From Bacteroidota bacterium (GTDB taxonomy: Bacteria > Bacteroidota > Ignavibacteria > UBA10030 > UBA8401), in the NCBI GenBank assembly GCA_030679145.1, contig JAUXTU010000109.1, positions 1-53,102 of the forward strand: DNA of 53,102 nucleotides, given 5' to 3'. The translations under genes were made by a program, and so were the position numbers. The notes below the pieces were generated by a model. It was not told the DNA's origin and did not search any database. It saw nothing but the letters and a program-made list of their open reading frames with translations. This document shows, one piece after another, positions 32,101 to 40,715 of the stretch. Position 1 is the first letter of the stretch. Every line of letters begins with the position of its first letter.

Positions 32101-33693
32101 TTATTTTGCAAGCACCATTTTTTTTGCCTGCGAAAAACTCCCTGCAGTGATCTTATAAAAATATACTCCGCTTGGTAACGAATATGTTTCTGCAGAAAAT
32201 GGAAATTCATGATTCCCCGCAGACTGCATTTGATTAATAAGCGTTGCTATTTTTTTACCAAGCAAATCGTACACGCTAAGATTGACAAATGAATTTTTGG
32301 GCAATTGATAACTGATCACTGTTGCTGGATTAAATGGATTTGGATAATTCTGAGATAAGGAAAAATATTTTGGTACTGATTTCTCCTGCTCAACAGATGT
32401 AATTGTGGTAAATTTTGCCACTGTTAACCCCCGCTGCACATCCGGATTTTTCATGAAACGATTCCACACAGATTGATTTCGATAATTCTCAATCATAATG
32501 ATAATTGGTCCTTGGTCGATACCAATAACATCCGGTCCCCACCAATTGACATTCAAATTAAATGCATCTCGAAAGCCATACTTAGTCCATAATTGTGAAT
32601 GGTAATTGTTCCACATATTTTTTATTACAGGAATAACAACTTCCGGTGCAAATGGAATTGAACTGATCGGGGCAGTTGGTACTATTGTTCCGTCATCATT
32701 TTCTGCGGGCGGTGCACCATGTGCCGCGTATCCTCCGGGAACATCACTTGCAGTTATTCCCCACAACGAATCGCTATATCCCTTATGCCCTTTGGGATTC
32801 GCAATACTATATGCGCGTTGAGCAAGTGTTGCACGTCGAGAATTCTCAAAATAATCAAGGTTATGTTCTTTCATCCAATCATCAGCAATATTTCTGAAAT
32901 CGATCCAGCAATGGGAGTATTGATGACCGAACAGCGGAGCAAAATTGACATATAAATAACCATATTGAAATTCGTAATTTGAGTTATACCCGTCAGTCCA
33001 TTTTTGCCAAGCTGTATAATCAACCGGATATGTGGGTGAACCAAGTGCAAAAATATACATTAACGATGCTTCATTATAACCAACCCACTGACCATAATTA
33101 CCAAAACCGGTTCCCGGCATCCATCCCATAAGAATTCCAGGATTAAAGTTGCGCATTAAATCCCAATTCATCCTATAATAAATTGAATCGGAGAAATTGC
33201 GAATCAATGTTTCAACAGAATCCGAACCAGTAAAATATTGTTTCATATCAATTATGCCGGCAAGCAGCAGCGCTGTATCGATGGTTGATAATTCGCTGTT
33301 CCATGTTCTTTTGGCAGTATTCATATCGAGGAAGTGATAGAACAAACCGTACTTGCCAGCGTAGGCATTTCCATCTCCTTGCGGTGCATACCAAAATGTT
33401 TTTAAAGTAGTGAGCACCCGATCTTTTGCTGCTGTTCGACTTACCCATCCATGATCGACACCAATGCAAATTGCCGTTAAACCAAATCCAACGGATGCAA
33501 TGCTGCATGGCGCGTCAGAAATTCCCGTGGCTTTACCTCTGTCTCGTATGAGTCCATTTGCTGGATTGGCTTCATTCCAGAAAAAATTAAACGCAGTATG
33601 CTGGATCGTATCAAGCAATGCTTCGGTGGTAATTTGGGCCGAAGCGGTGGAAGTGCATAGAAAAAAAAAGGTAATGATTGCTTTTGTTTTCAT
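32101..33693 (-). CDS. GH144-like (PF10091) glucanase with T9SS sorting domain
   Basis: The signal peptide (1-19) is followed directly by the catalytic domain (about 23-435) with WNSELSTIDTALLLAGI, FGHQYSHCWIDFRN, LDYFENSRRATLAQRAY, WGITASD, DDGTIVPTAPISSIPFAPE and GIDQGPIIIMIENYRN. The C-terminal ~80 residues are a type IX sorting domain (FSLSQNYPNPFNPATVISY, LSVYDLLGKKIATL, SGVYFYKI, KKMVLAK), so the enzyme should be exported to the surface or medium. It lies between the periplasmic paralogue and the SGNH hydrolase gene. Surface endo-cleavage of a large or cyclic glucan before import is the natural role. Confidence 0.9.
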   Translation of the reverse strand: MKTKAIITFFFLCTSTASAQITTEALLDTIQHTAFNFFWNEANPANGLIRDRGKATGISDAPCSIASVGFGLTAICIGVDHGWVSRTAAKDRVLTTLKTFWYAPQGDGNAYAGKYGLFYHFLDMNTAKRTWNSELSTIDTALLLAGIIDMKQYFTGSDSVETLIRNFSDSIYYRMNWDLMRNFNPGILMGWMPGTGFGNYGQWVGYNEASLMYIFALGSPTYPVDYTAWQKWTDGYNSNYEFQYGYLYVNFAPLFGHQYSHCWIDFRNIADDWMKEHNLDYFENSRRATLAQRAYSIANPKGHKGYSDSLWGITASDVPGGYAAHGAPPAENDDGTIVPTAPISSIPFAPEVVIPVIKNMWNNYHSQLWTKYGFRDAFNLNVNWWGPDVIGIDQGPIIIMIENYRNQSVWNRFMKNPDVQRGLTVAKFTTITSVEQEKSVPKYFSLSQNYPNPFNPATVISYQLPKNSFVNLSVYDLLGKKIATLINQMQSAGNHEFPFSAETYSLPSGVYFYKITAGSFSQAKKMVLAK

Positions 33694-33763
33694 AATTTTA
33701 TGAATCGAATCTACTCACATTCCAGTCTTTACGAATTGGAAAGTGTATGCAATAATATGATAC

Positions 33764-35623
33764 TTATTTAACAATTACCATTTTCTTCACGATAGAATAT
33801 GACTCAGATTGTAAACGATAGATATATACACCCGATGATAAATGGCTCCCATCAAATTTTACGTTATAATTTCCGACAGCAACTGAACCATTTACCAATG
33901 TCGCAACTTCTTGTCCGAGCATGTTGTACACTTTCAACACTACATTTGATGCAACTGGAATGGAATATTGAATTGTCGTTTCAGGATTAAAAGGATTTGG
34001 ATAATTCTGCTCAAGAGTAAACGCTGTCGGCAATGGCAATGGATTGTTCACAAATAACAACAACTTTGACCATACGCCCGCGGCAACGGCTCGTTCATAG
34101 ATAACTCTATGCCCCACGTTATTAAGATGAATGCCATCTCCTGAACCGTACAGTGAATTTATAGTTCCATCGTTATTAGCAATCGTCGTCCAAAAATCGA
34201 GTGTGTTGGTTTTAAACCGAGCATACGTCGAATCTCGCATCGCCATAAGATTTGTTCTTCCTGTTGCATCAAGATTGCGCGGTTGTGTTGTTGTTACCCA
34301 TACGTAGATACTTTTAGGAACTCCGGCGAGTATTGTATTATAATTGGAAAGTTGTTCTGCAATTGAATATCCATACGCAACATCATTGCTGGGCAAGTTG
34401 ATAACAATAGCATCCGGTTTGTACGTTAGTGCATACGTAACATTATTATTTGCTTTTGGTGCTGGTCTACCTGCCGGTGGAATAAAACTTGAAGGCATAA
34501 GATCGTATGTGGTATATCCGCCAACGGCCAGATTTATAACAAATGCCGATGAGTCTTGTTTCTTTACATAATTTTTAAACCGCCCAACCCACGAACTATC
34601 AGCCGTAGTAGCACCTGTGCCTGCAGAAGTTGATGATCCTAACACAACGATAACACGAGTAGAATCTCCGGAAATTATTTTTTTTCCCTTCCATCGCATA
34701 TCGCCGATGTACCATATTTGGCGCAATGAATCTGCAAAACGTTGGCCGAAGAAAATTGTTTTTATTTTTGTTAAATCTGCTGTGCCAACATTGCTCTTTA
34801 ATATGGAAACGGGAATAACAATTCTATACCACTGCTTTGCAGGAACCGAACTAATAAAATTCGTTAGATCTAATTTTGCAGATTTTTTATTTGATAAATC
34901 TTCCACATAAAAAACCGGAAGACCATTGCTCTTTGTTGTATCTTCGGTAAAGATTATAAAACTGAGAGAATCACGCAGAGTTATATCTTGCCCAACCCAA
35001 CCCGGATTTGCAATCGCCGCTCCCCAATCTCCGCCGGGAACAGAAACCCAATTGAGTTTTATTGAATACGTTCCATTCAATGAAAATTTTGAGGATACCG
35101 GAATCTTTGTGTTATTATTTTCTATTGTGCTTGGCGGAGTAAATGCTGCGGCATAACTTGCATCGTGAAAATCTGAAACTGCGCTCTCGTTAAAAACAAC
35201 AAAATCTTGTTCGTTGCCTGTTATTACTGGAATGACCGAAAACATATTCTCGCTTGAATCAATAACGGACCCATCGGCAACATTGGAAATTTTTATTCGA
35301 TATTGGTTTGAAATGGTTGAAGGAACACTCCATTGATATTTTCCTAAAGCAGCAGAAGTTGATGCGATTATTGTTTGCCACGAAGTTCCGTTTGATGTCG
35401 TGAATTCAATTTTTACACTGTCAACAGCAAGGCTTGAGAACAAAATATTTTTCACTTTCCCAACTTCCCATTGTTGAAATCCATTTGGAGAAATTAGATT
35501 GATAGTACCTGTTGTCTTTGTTTCAAAATCCGATTGACCCAACACACCTGCCGCACTGTGGTTATTGGTAATTTGGGATTGAGCAATGGTAATGCTAATT
35601 AGTAGTAGTATAAAAGTTTTCAA
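33764..35623 (-). CDS. T9SS-secreted SGNH hydrolase with carbohydrate-binding-like domains
   Basis: From the chosen TTG start the protein has 619 residues. It has a signal peptide, a Ser/Thr-rich Ig-like domain (about 40-135; LISPNGFQQWEVGKVKNI), a CBM11-like sandwich (about 140-310) and then an SGNH/GDSL hydrolase. Block I is VLGSSTSAGTG (about 327-337), block II NLAVGGYTTYDL, block III LPSNDVAYG and block V DGIHLNNVGH, which gives the Ser, Gly, Asn and Asp-His residues. A T9SS sorting domain ends the chain (FTLEQNYPNPFNPETTIQY, KKMVIVK). Such enzymes often remove acetyl or other acyl groups from glycans. In a GH144 locus a succinyl or acyl substituent of beta-1,2-glucan is a possible target, which is hypothesis. 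Confidence 0.87.
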   Translation of the reverse strand: MKTFILLLISITIAQSQITNNHSAAGVLGQSDFETKTTGTINLISPNGFQQWEVGKVKNILFSSLAVDSVKIEFTTSNGTSWQTIIASTSAALGKYQWSVPSTISNQYRIKISNVADGSVIDSSENMFSVIPVITGNEQDFVVFNESAVSDFHDASYAAAFTPPSTIENNNTKIPVSSKFSLNGTYSIKLNWVSVPGGDWGAAIANPGWVGQDITLRDSLSFIIFTEDTTKSNGLPVFYVEDLSNKKSAKLDLTNFISSVPAKQWYRIVIPVSILKSNVGTADLTKIKTIFFGQRFADSLRQIWYIGDMRWKGKKIISGDSTRVIVVLGSSTSAGTGATTADSSWVGRFKNYVKKQDSSAFVINLAVGGYTTYDLMPSSFIPPAGRPAPKANNNVTYALTYKPDAIVINLPSNDVAYGYSIAEQLSNYNTILAGVPKSIYVWVTTTQPRNLDATGRTNLMAMRDSTYARFKTNTLDFWTTIANNDGTINSLYGSGDGIHLNNVGHRVIYERAVAAGVWSKLLLFVNNPLPLPTAFTLEQNYPNPFNPETTIQYSIPVASNVVLKVYNMLGQEVATLVNGSVAVGNYNVKFDGSHLSSGVYIYRLQSESYSIVKKMVIVK

Positions 35624-35628
35624 TGTAT

Positions 35629-35635
35629 TCCTTTT
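35629..35635 (-). promoter_or_regulatory. Ribosome site that decides the TTG start of the SGNH gene
   Basis: AAAAGGA lies five bases before the TTG at 35623, and the frame from there begins with a perfect signal peptide (KTFILLLISITIAQS). An earlier TTG at 35662 would add 13 residues with no ribosome site. Confidence 0.6.
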
Positions 35636-35674
35636 GCGAAAAGATACTATTGGTGTTGACAATTTTTACATACT

Positions 35675-35720
35675 AACCTTGTCAAGGTTATGAGAAAAAT
35701 TGTAAAACCTTGACAAGGTT
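35675..35720. repeat. Paired palindromic 15-mers
   Basis: AACCTTGTCAAGGTT at 35675-35689 and AACCTTGACAAGGTT at 35706-35720 are exact reverse complements of each other, and each is itself nearly palindromic. They lie between the metallophosphoesterase stop and the SGNH start and can form one long hairpin or two small ones. This word is a common intergenic repeat in FCB genomes as I recall it. Confidence 0.7.
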
Positions 35721-35732
35721 CTGATTGAAATA

Positions 35733-38270
35733 TTATTTTATTAGAGCTAACGACTTTGTTGCTGAATAATTTTCGCCAAATTCGCCATCGCTTTTACGAG
35801 CCGTAAGTGTATAAAAATATATTCCACTCGATAATTTTGATCCATCAAATGATACTTCGTAACTTCCCGCTTCTTTCTCATCATTCACCAAAGTCGCAGC
35901 TTCTCTTCCAATCGCATCATACACTCGTAAGGTAACGATACTGTTTACTGGTATCTGAAATCTGATTACTGTACTGGGATTAAACGGATTCGGATAGTTT
36001 TGACCCAAACCAAATGTTAATGGATGTCCCGCGTCTTTTTTTTCGACTGATGTTACTCCCGAAAACGTTTTTTCGTTCGACCATTCACTCCATTTCAAAT
36101 TCAAATCACGGTAACGAACTCTCCATCCATAAGTTTTCCCTTGATCAAAAAGTGAAGTTGGAAGTGATAATTCTGTTAATTGTATTCCTTTATTTTTGTC
36201 AATAGGATTGAACGAAATATCTGTTCCCCAAATATTTCTCCACAAGCGAGATGTGTTATACAAAAGTTCTGTAGTATAATCACCCGGTTTTGAAGTTATT
36301 TGCATTTCAGTTGCCATTAAAGAATCGTTCCCGCTGTATGGCGATGAAGAAAATTTGAGCTGCGTTAGTTGTACTGTCGGCAGAGTTACCGCTGGCGTAT
36401 CAGGATTTTGCTGTTGAGTTTTTCTGCTCCATCTATCCAACTCAACTGAATTTAATAGATAATTGGGATTCCCAAGACTGAACATTCTTCCTGTATATGA
36501 TTTGTTTTTCGAATCAACATCAATCAACACAAAAAAATGATGATCATATGAAGTATGTATTTCCGGATAATCAACAGAACCATATTCGCCCCAGCGGTCT
36601 CTATCTCCGCCGCCGCCGCCCGCTCCAACAATATGAAGATCACCAATTGAACGATTGGTTTGGATTGCGCCGTGTTCGTATGCATGCACATGTCCGTACG
36701 TTAACTGCACCGGTTTTGAATATTTTTTCAGAGTTCCAACAACATCATTCTTGGTAAATGGAATCTCTCCGGCAGGCCACAATTCACTTAGCGGCTGGTG
36801 ATGCAAAAAAGTAAAGACTAAATCAATATCCGATCGGTTTTCGGCTTTTTGTAATGTGCTATCTAACCATGCTTTTTGTACACCGTTTGTTGTATGTCCT
36901 TCGGTTTCAATAAATGAATCAAGCCCCACAAATAAAATTCTGCCACCAACAAACTTGAAAATTTTTTCAAAATACTGATGCCCCGCAGGAAATGCGGAAA
37001 GATCATCGTACTTCATATATTGATAGAAGTACGGATATTCAAATTCGTGATTGCCTGGAGCGATCATCATCGGAAAATTTACGGATAGTGCAGAAAACGG
37101 ACGGAAAATTTGATCGGAATATTGCGAGATTGTGCTTCCGCTATGCACCGCATCACCGCAATGCATTATCAAGTGAACCGAATCGGAATAATTTGCTCCA
37201 TATAAATCTGATAATTTTTGTTTTGCAGCGCGCACAACTTTTCCAGTCCACGACGAATCTTCCTGCGTATCCGAAAAAATTAAAAACCGATAATGTCCAT
37301 CGTAAGAAGAATCCGGCTGCGTATGGAACGAATATATTTTTGAAGTATCCGAACCACTGAGGCAACGATAAAAATATTTTGTATTTGCAGAAAGTCCGGA
37401 AAGTTTTACAGAATGCCACCGATAATCTGTTGTAATAAGTTCGTTTGTTCCTGTTACAGATTGTCCCAAGCCGGTTGTCATTCCAAATTCCACTTTTGTT
37501 ACGAGCGATGAAAGATCGTGCCATCCAACCACAATAGAAGTTTGTGTGGGTGCTTGTAAGTATGGAACAACAAATGTTGTTTGTGCAATACCAAAGATAT
37601 GTCCGTAACCACCCAATGCTTTTACAGTGCTGCCGGATAAAGCATTGTTCCAAAATGTAATTTCGGAAACATCAAATTCTCCATCTTCGCCATCATTATC
37701 AGCAAACATTAATAAAAGGGAATCGAGTGCAAAACGTCCATCAATCGCTTGTTTTGTTCCTTCATAAAATAAATTTCCATCAACATAATATCTGTAGAAA
37801 TTTCCATTCTCCACTGAAACCACTAAACGATACCATTCGTTTGCAGCAATTTTATGAATCGAATATCCAGTCGCCCCAATTCCAATAGTTCCATTTGGAT
37901 TAATAGCACAATCAGCATCGGTGCTGTTAGCCACATCGGTTTGAAAAAAACAACGCCACGCGCCGATTGATTGTACCTTAAAATCAATCTGCAGGGAGTA
38001 TTGATTAACAAATGTTCCGCCGCCGTTTGGTAACGCGCCGTGCATCATTTTATAATAACTTCCAACGCCAATTCGTACTGCTTTATTGTACAGATTCGGA
38101 CCATCAACAATTTGATGAGAACCAACAAGTTGAAGTGGCTGTCCGTTTCCGGTTGATTCATCTAAAGGATTTGCAACATCATCAAACCTCCATTTTCCCG
38201 TTGGCAATTGGGCAAATAAAATTTCAGCATGCAAAAAAATAAGAATCAAAATTACATGGAAGTACTTCAT
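35733..38270 (-). CDS. T9SS-secreted metallophosphoesterase with LamG and FN3 domains
   Basis: The 845-residue protein has a signal peptide (1-20), a LamG/concanavalin-like domain (about 22-220), an FN3/purple-acid-phosphatase N-domain (about 232-318) and a calcineurin-like phosphoesterase. Metal ligands are in FSDTQED (332-338), CGDAVHSG (371-378), GNHE (406-409), LHHQP (489-493) and YGHVHAYEHG (525-534). A second FN3 and a T9SS sorting domain follow (LGQNYPNPFNPSTVIRF, LRVYDAIGREAATL). Purple-acid-phosphatase-like enzymes cleave phosphomono- or diesters. A surface enzyme of this kind inside a glucanase locus could remove phosphoglycerol or phosphoethanolamine groups from glucans; simple phosphate scavenging is the alternative. 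Confidence 0.88.
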   Translation of the reverse strand: MKYFHVILILIFLHAEILFAQLPTGKWRFDDVANPLDESTGNGQPLQLVGSHQIVDGPNLYNKAVRIGVGSYYKMMHGALPNGGGTFVNQYSLQIDFKVQSIGAWRCFFQTDVANSTDADCAINPNGTIGIGATGYSIHKIAANEWYRLVVSVENGNFYRYYVDGNLFYEGTKQAIDGRFALDSLLLMFADNDGEDGEFDVSEITFWNNALSGSTVKALGGYGHIFGIAQTTFVVPYLQAPTQTSIVVGWHDLSSLVTKVEFGMTTGLGQSVTGTNELITTDYRWHSVKLSGLSANTKYFYRCLSGSDTSKIYSFHTQPDSSYDGHYRFLIFSDTQEDSSWTGKVVRAAKQKLSDLYGANYSDSVHLIMHCGDAVHSGSTISQYSDQIFRPFSALSVNFPMMIAPGNHEFEYPYFYQYMKYDDLSAFPAGHQYFEKIFKFVGGRILFVGLDSFIETEGHTTNGVQKAWLDSTLQKAENRSDIDLVFTFLHHQPLSELWPAGEIPFTKNDVVGTLKKYSKPVQLTYGHVHAYEHGAIQTNRSIGDLHIVGAGGGGGDRDRWGEYGSVDYPEIHTSYDHHFFVLIDVDSKNKSYTGRMFSLGNPNYLLNSVELDRWSRKTQQQNPDTPAVTLPTVQLTQLKFSSSPYSGNDSLMATEMQITSKPGDYTTELLYNTSRLWRNIWGTDISFNPIDKNKGIQLTELSLPTSLFDQGKTYGWRVRYRDLNLKWSEWSNEKTFSGVTSVEKKDAGHPLTFGLGQNYPNPFNPSTVIRFQIPVNSIVTLRVYDAIGREAATLVNDEKEAGSYEVSFDGSKLSSGIYFYTLTARKSDGEFGENYSATKSLALIK

Positions 38271-38274
38271 TTGT

Positions 38275-40431
38275 TTATTTGTTTAGCAATAGTTTCTTGG
38301 TCGAAGAAAAATTACCCGTTGTCAACAAATAAAAATAGACACCGCTGGACAATTTTGATCCATTAAATGTTACTTCGTAAAATCCGGCATCTTTTGTTTC
38401 GTTCACAAGTATCGCTACTGCTTTCCCAAGCACGTCAAATACTTTTAATACAACGTTGCTTTTTTGTGGAATTGAATACGCAATTGTTGTCGTTGGATTA
38501 AATGGATTGGGATAATTTTGCATAAGTGAAAATGTTTCCGGTGCATAATTTGAAATATTTTTTACCCCTAATGTCGGTTTAAAGCCAGCCCGCTCTAAAC
38601 CTTTTTGCACATTGGCATTCTTCATGAATGTATTCCATACTTTTCCAGTGCGGTAATTTTCAATCATAATTATTATTGGACCTTGATCTATGCCAATATA
38701 GTCGGTTCCAAACCACGCAAACTGTTCATTGAACGCATCCTTAAATCCGTATTTACCAAATAAATCCGTCCCAAATTTGTTATACATTACTCTCGCAACA
38801 GTTTTCGATTCGTTTGGATTAAAAGGCATTGAACTGAGTGCGGCGGTGGGAGCAATAGTTCCATCATCTATACCATTTGGTGCGCCGCGTGCCTTGTAAC
38901 CGGTCGGACCATCGCAAGCGGTTAATCCCCAGAGACTATCGGAATATCCTTTGAATCCATTGGGGTTGTTGATACAGTAAGCTCGGTTAGCGAGTGTTCC
39001 TCTCTTGCTATTTTCAAAATAGTCTATTCCCTTGTTCGCCATATATTGATCTTGAATATTTCTAAAATCTACCCAGCAATGAGAATATTGATGACCGAAT
39101 AAAGCAGCAAAACCGACATGAGAATATCCTCCATACGTAATCCAAGGATAAGTACTCGTGTATGTCGTCCATGAACTTTGCGGTATTGGATTGTTTGGTG
39201 CTCCAAGTCCGAGCAAATAAAGAATTGTTGCTTCAGTATATCCACCCCAACCCCATGGCAGCATTCCAGATTCAGGGAACCATCCATGTCGAATGATGTT
39301 TCCGTTAAGAATCCATTGCCAATCAATGCGTGCATAAATTGAATCAACTTTTGCACGCATTTGAGTTTCCAAAGAATCAGTACTGGAAAAGTATTCTCTT
39401 GCATAGATTAAACCTGCGAGTAGTAAACCCGTATCAATAGTAGATAATTCATTCTGACCTGCACGGGTTGCCGAATTCAAATCAAGAAAGTGATAAAACC
39501 ATCCTTTGTATCCAACCGTTCCACTGGTACCTGTCCCTTGAACCCCGCCGTAAAAAACATTAATAATTGCATTTATTCTGTCCCGTCCGGCTGCATAACT
39601 AACCCATCCCCGATCAATGGCAATACAACTTGCCGTAATTCCAAATCCGGTTGCGGCAATACTTGCACCAGAACCACTTGTACTTCGGTCTTTTACCAGC
39701 CCGTTAATTTGGCTCGACTGTTCCCAAAAATATCTGAAGGCGGTGTATTGTAAGGTGTCAAGCAATCGTTCTTCAGTAATTGGCGGCAATTCCTTTGAGA
39801 ATGTTTTATTACTTACTGCAGATATGTAATCTATAAAAATTGTTCTTCTCTTCGCGGTTACGCCATTTTCCAAAAACCGTGCTGTTTTAAATTTCGATAA
39901 TAAAAAATTTCCATACGGTTGAAACGCGGTAAAAGGAATTGAAACCCGTTGCCATGTTTGTAAATTTGAATCTAAACTTAAATAACTAGAAATTTTAATA
40001 ACTGAAGATTTGCTATCAGCATTTTCCGATTCTAAACCGATTTGAGGAAGTTCATTTGGATGAATTGAATCTGCTGTGTTAATATAGAACACAATGGAAT
40101 CATAGAGCGAAAAATCTCTTGCTGACCAAGCATTACTTGCAATAAATAGATTCCAACTGCCACCGGACGCATGGCTGTATTCAACAACAATTGATTGGTT
40201 TCCACTGTATTTCTGTGTGGTTGTTATTGGTGCTTTATCCTTACTTCCACCTGCTAGTTGTAAATATTCACCGCCACCGGAAAATGTTCCCCATGATGCA
40301 TCTCGGAATACATTACTCATTGGGTCTTCATCAAAGATAATTGAAGTTGTTTGTGCCGTTACATTAGCAACATATCCGCTTAAAAAAATAACAAGTAATA
40401 ACGCGCGCAGTATCCATCTATTAAAATTCAT
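38275..40431 (-). CDS. GH144-like (PF10091) glucanase with N-terminal CBM11-like and T9SS domains
   Basis: A signal peptide (1-26) is followed by a CBM11-like sandwich (about 30-205; YSGNQSIVVEYSHASGGSW, LQTWQRVSIPFTAF), then the GH144-like domain (about 215-620) with ELSTIDTGLLLAGLI, FGHQYSHCWVDFRN, IDYFENSKRGTLANRAY, DDGTIAPTAALSSMPF and GIDQGPIIIMIENYRTG. A type IX sorting domain closes the chain (FSLMQNYPNPFNPTTTIAY, LKVFDVLGKAVAIL). It is the largest of the three paralogues and the only one with a binding module, which would hold it to polymeric glucan at the surface. Five bases separate it from the metallophosphoesterase gene downstream. It heads a run of genes after a 284-base gap. Confidence 0.9.
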   Translation of the reverse strand: MNFNRWILRALLLVIFLSGYVANVTAQTTSIIFDEDPMSNVFRDASWGTFSGGGEYLQLAGGSKDKAPITTTQKYSGNQSIVVEYSHASGGSWNLFIASNAWSARDFSLYDSIVFYINTADSIHPNELPQIGLESENADSKSSVIKISSYLSLDSNLQTWQRVSIPFTAFQPYGNFLLSKFKTARFLENGVTAKRRTIFIDYISAVSNKTFSKELPPITEERLLDTLQYTAFRYFWEQSSQINGLVKDRSTSGSGASIAATGFGITASCIAIDRGWVSYAAGRDRINAIINVFYGGVQGTGTSGTVGYKGWFYHFLDLNSATRAGQNELSTIDTGLLLAGLIYAREYFSSTDSLETQMRAKVDSIYARIDWQWILNGNIIRHGWFPESGMLPWGWGGYTEATILYLLGLGAPNNPIPQSSWTTYTSTYPWITYGGYSHVGFAALFGHQYSHCWVDFRNIQDQYMANKGIDYFENSKRGTLANRAYCINNPNGFKGYSDSLWGLTACDGPTGYKARGAPNGIDDGTIAPTAALSSMPFNPNESKTVARVMYNKFGTDLFGKYGFKDAFNEQFAWFGTDYIGIDQGPIIIMIENYRTGKVWNTFMKNANVQKGLERAGFKPTLGVKNISNYAPETFSLMQNYPNPFNPTTTIAYSIPQKSNVVLKVFDVLGKAVAILVNETKDAGFYEVTFNGSKLSSGVYFYLLTTGNFSSTKKLLLNK

Positions 40432-40632
40432 TTAAAATGTTCCTTGTATCGGATGTAATTGTTTATAAAGTTTGATAAAAATTTGTAACTCTTAAGTAAC
40501 TCATAGAGACATCAAATAAATCAAAAAGTTAAAAATTGAAAATCTTACATTGCTTCCTGAAAAAAGTACGTCTCGGATTCGCTAAATCACTACTCAGCGT
40601 TCTTTTCTATCAGATACCACGCATTGTATAGC

Positions 40633-40652
40633 AATAGAAATATTTTTCTATT
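40633..40652. promoter_or_regulatory. Perfect palindrome in 284-base gap before GH144 gene
   Basis: AATAGAAA and TTTCTATT flank TATT about 200 bases upstream of the GH144 start at 40431. The gap 40432-40715 is otherwise AT-rich without a gene, and it probably carries the promoter of the enzyme operon. The palindrome is a weak operator candidate; the LacI-type regulator at the right edge is a possible binder. Confidence 0.25.
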
Positions 40653-40715
40653 TGGTTTGAATGTATAGGTTTGGTAAAAAAACTCATACAAACAGCAAGA
40701 CTTTGTCAAACTTGA

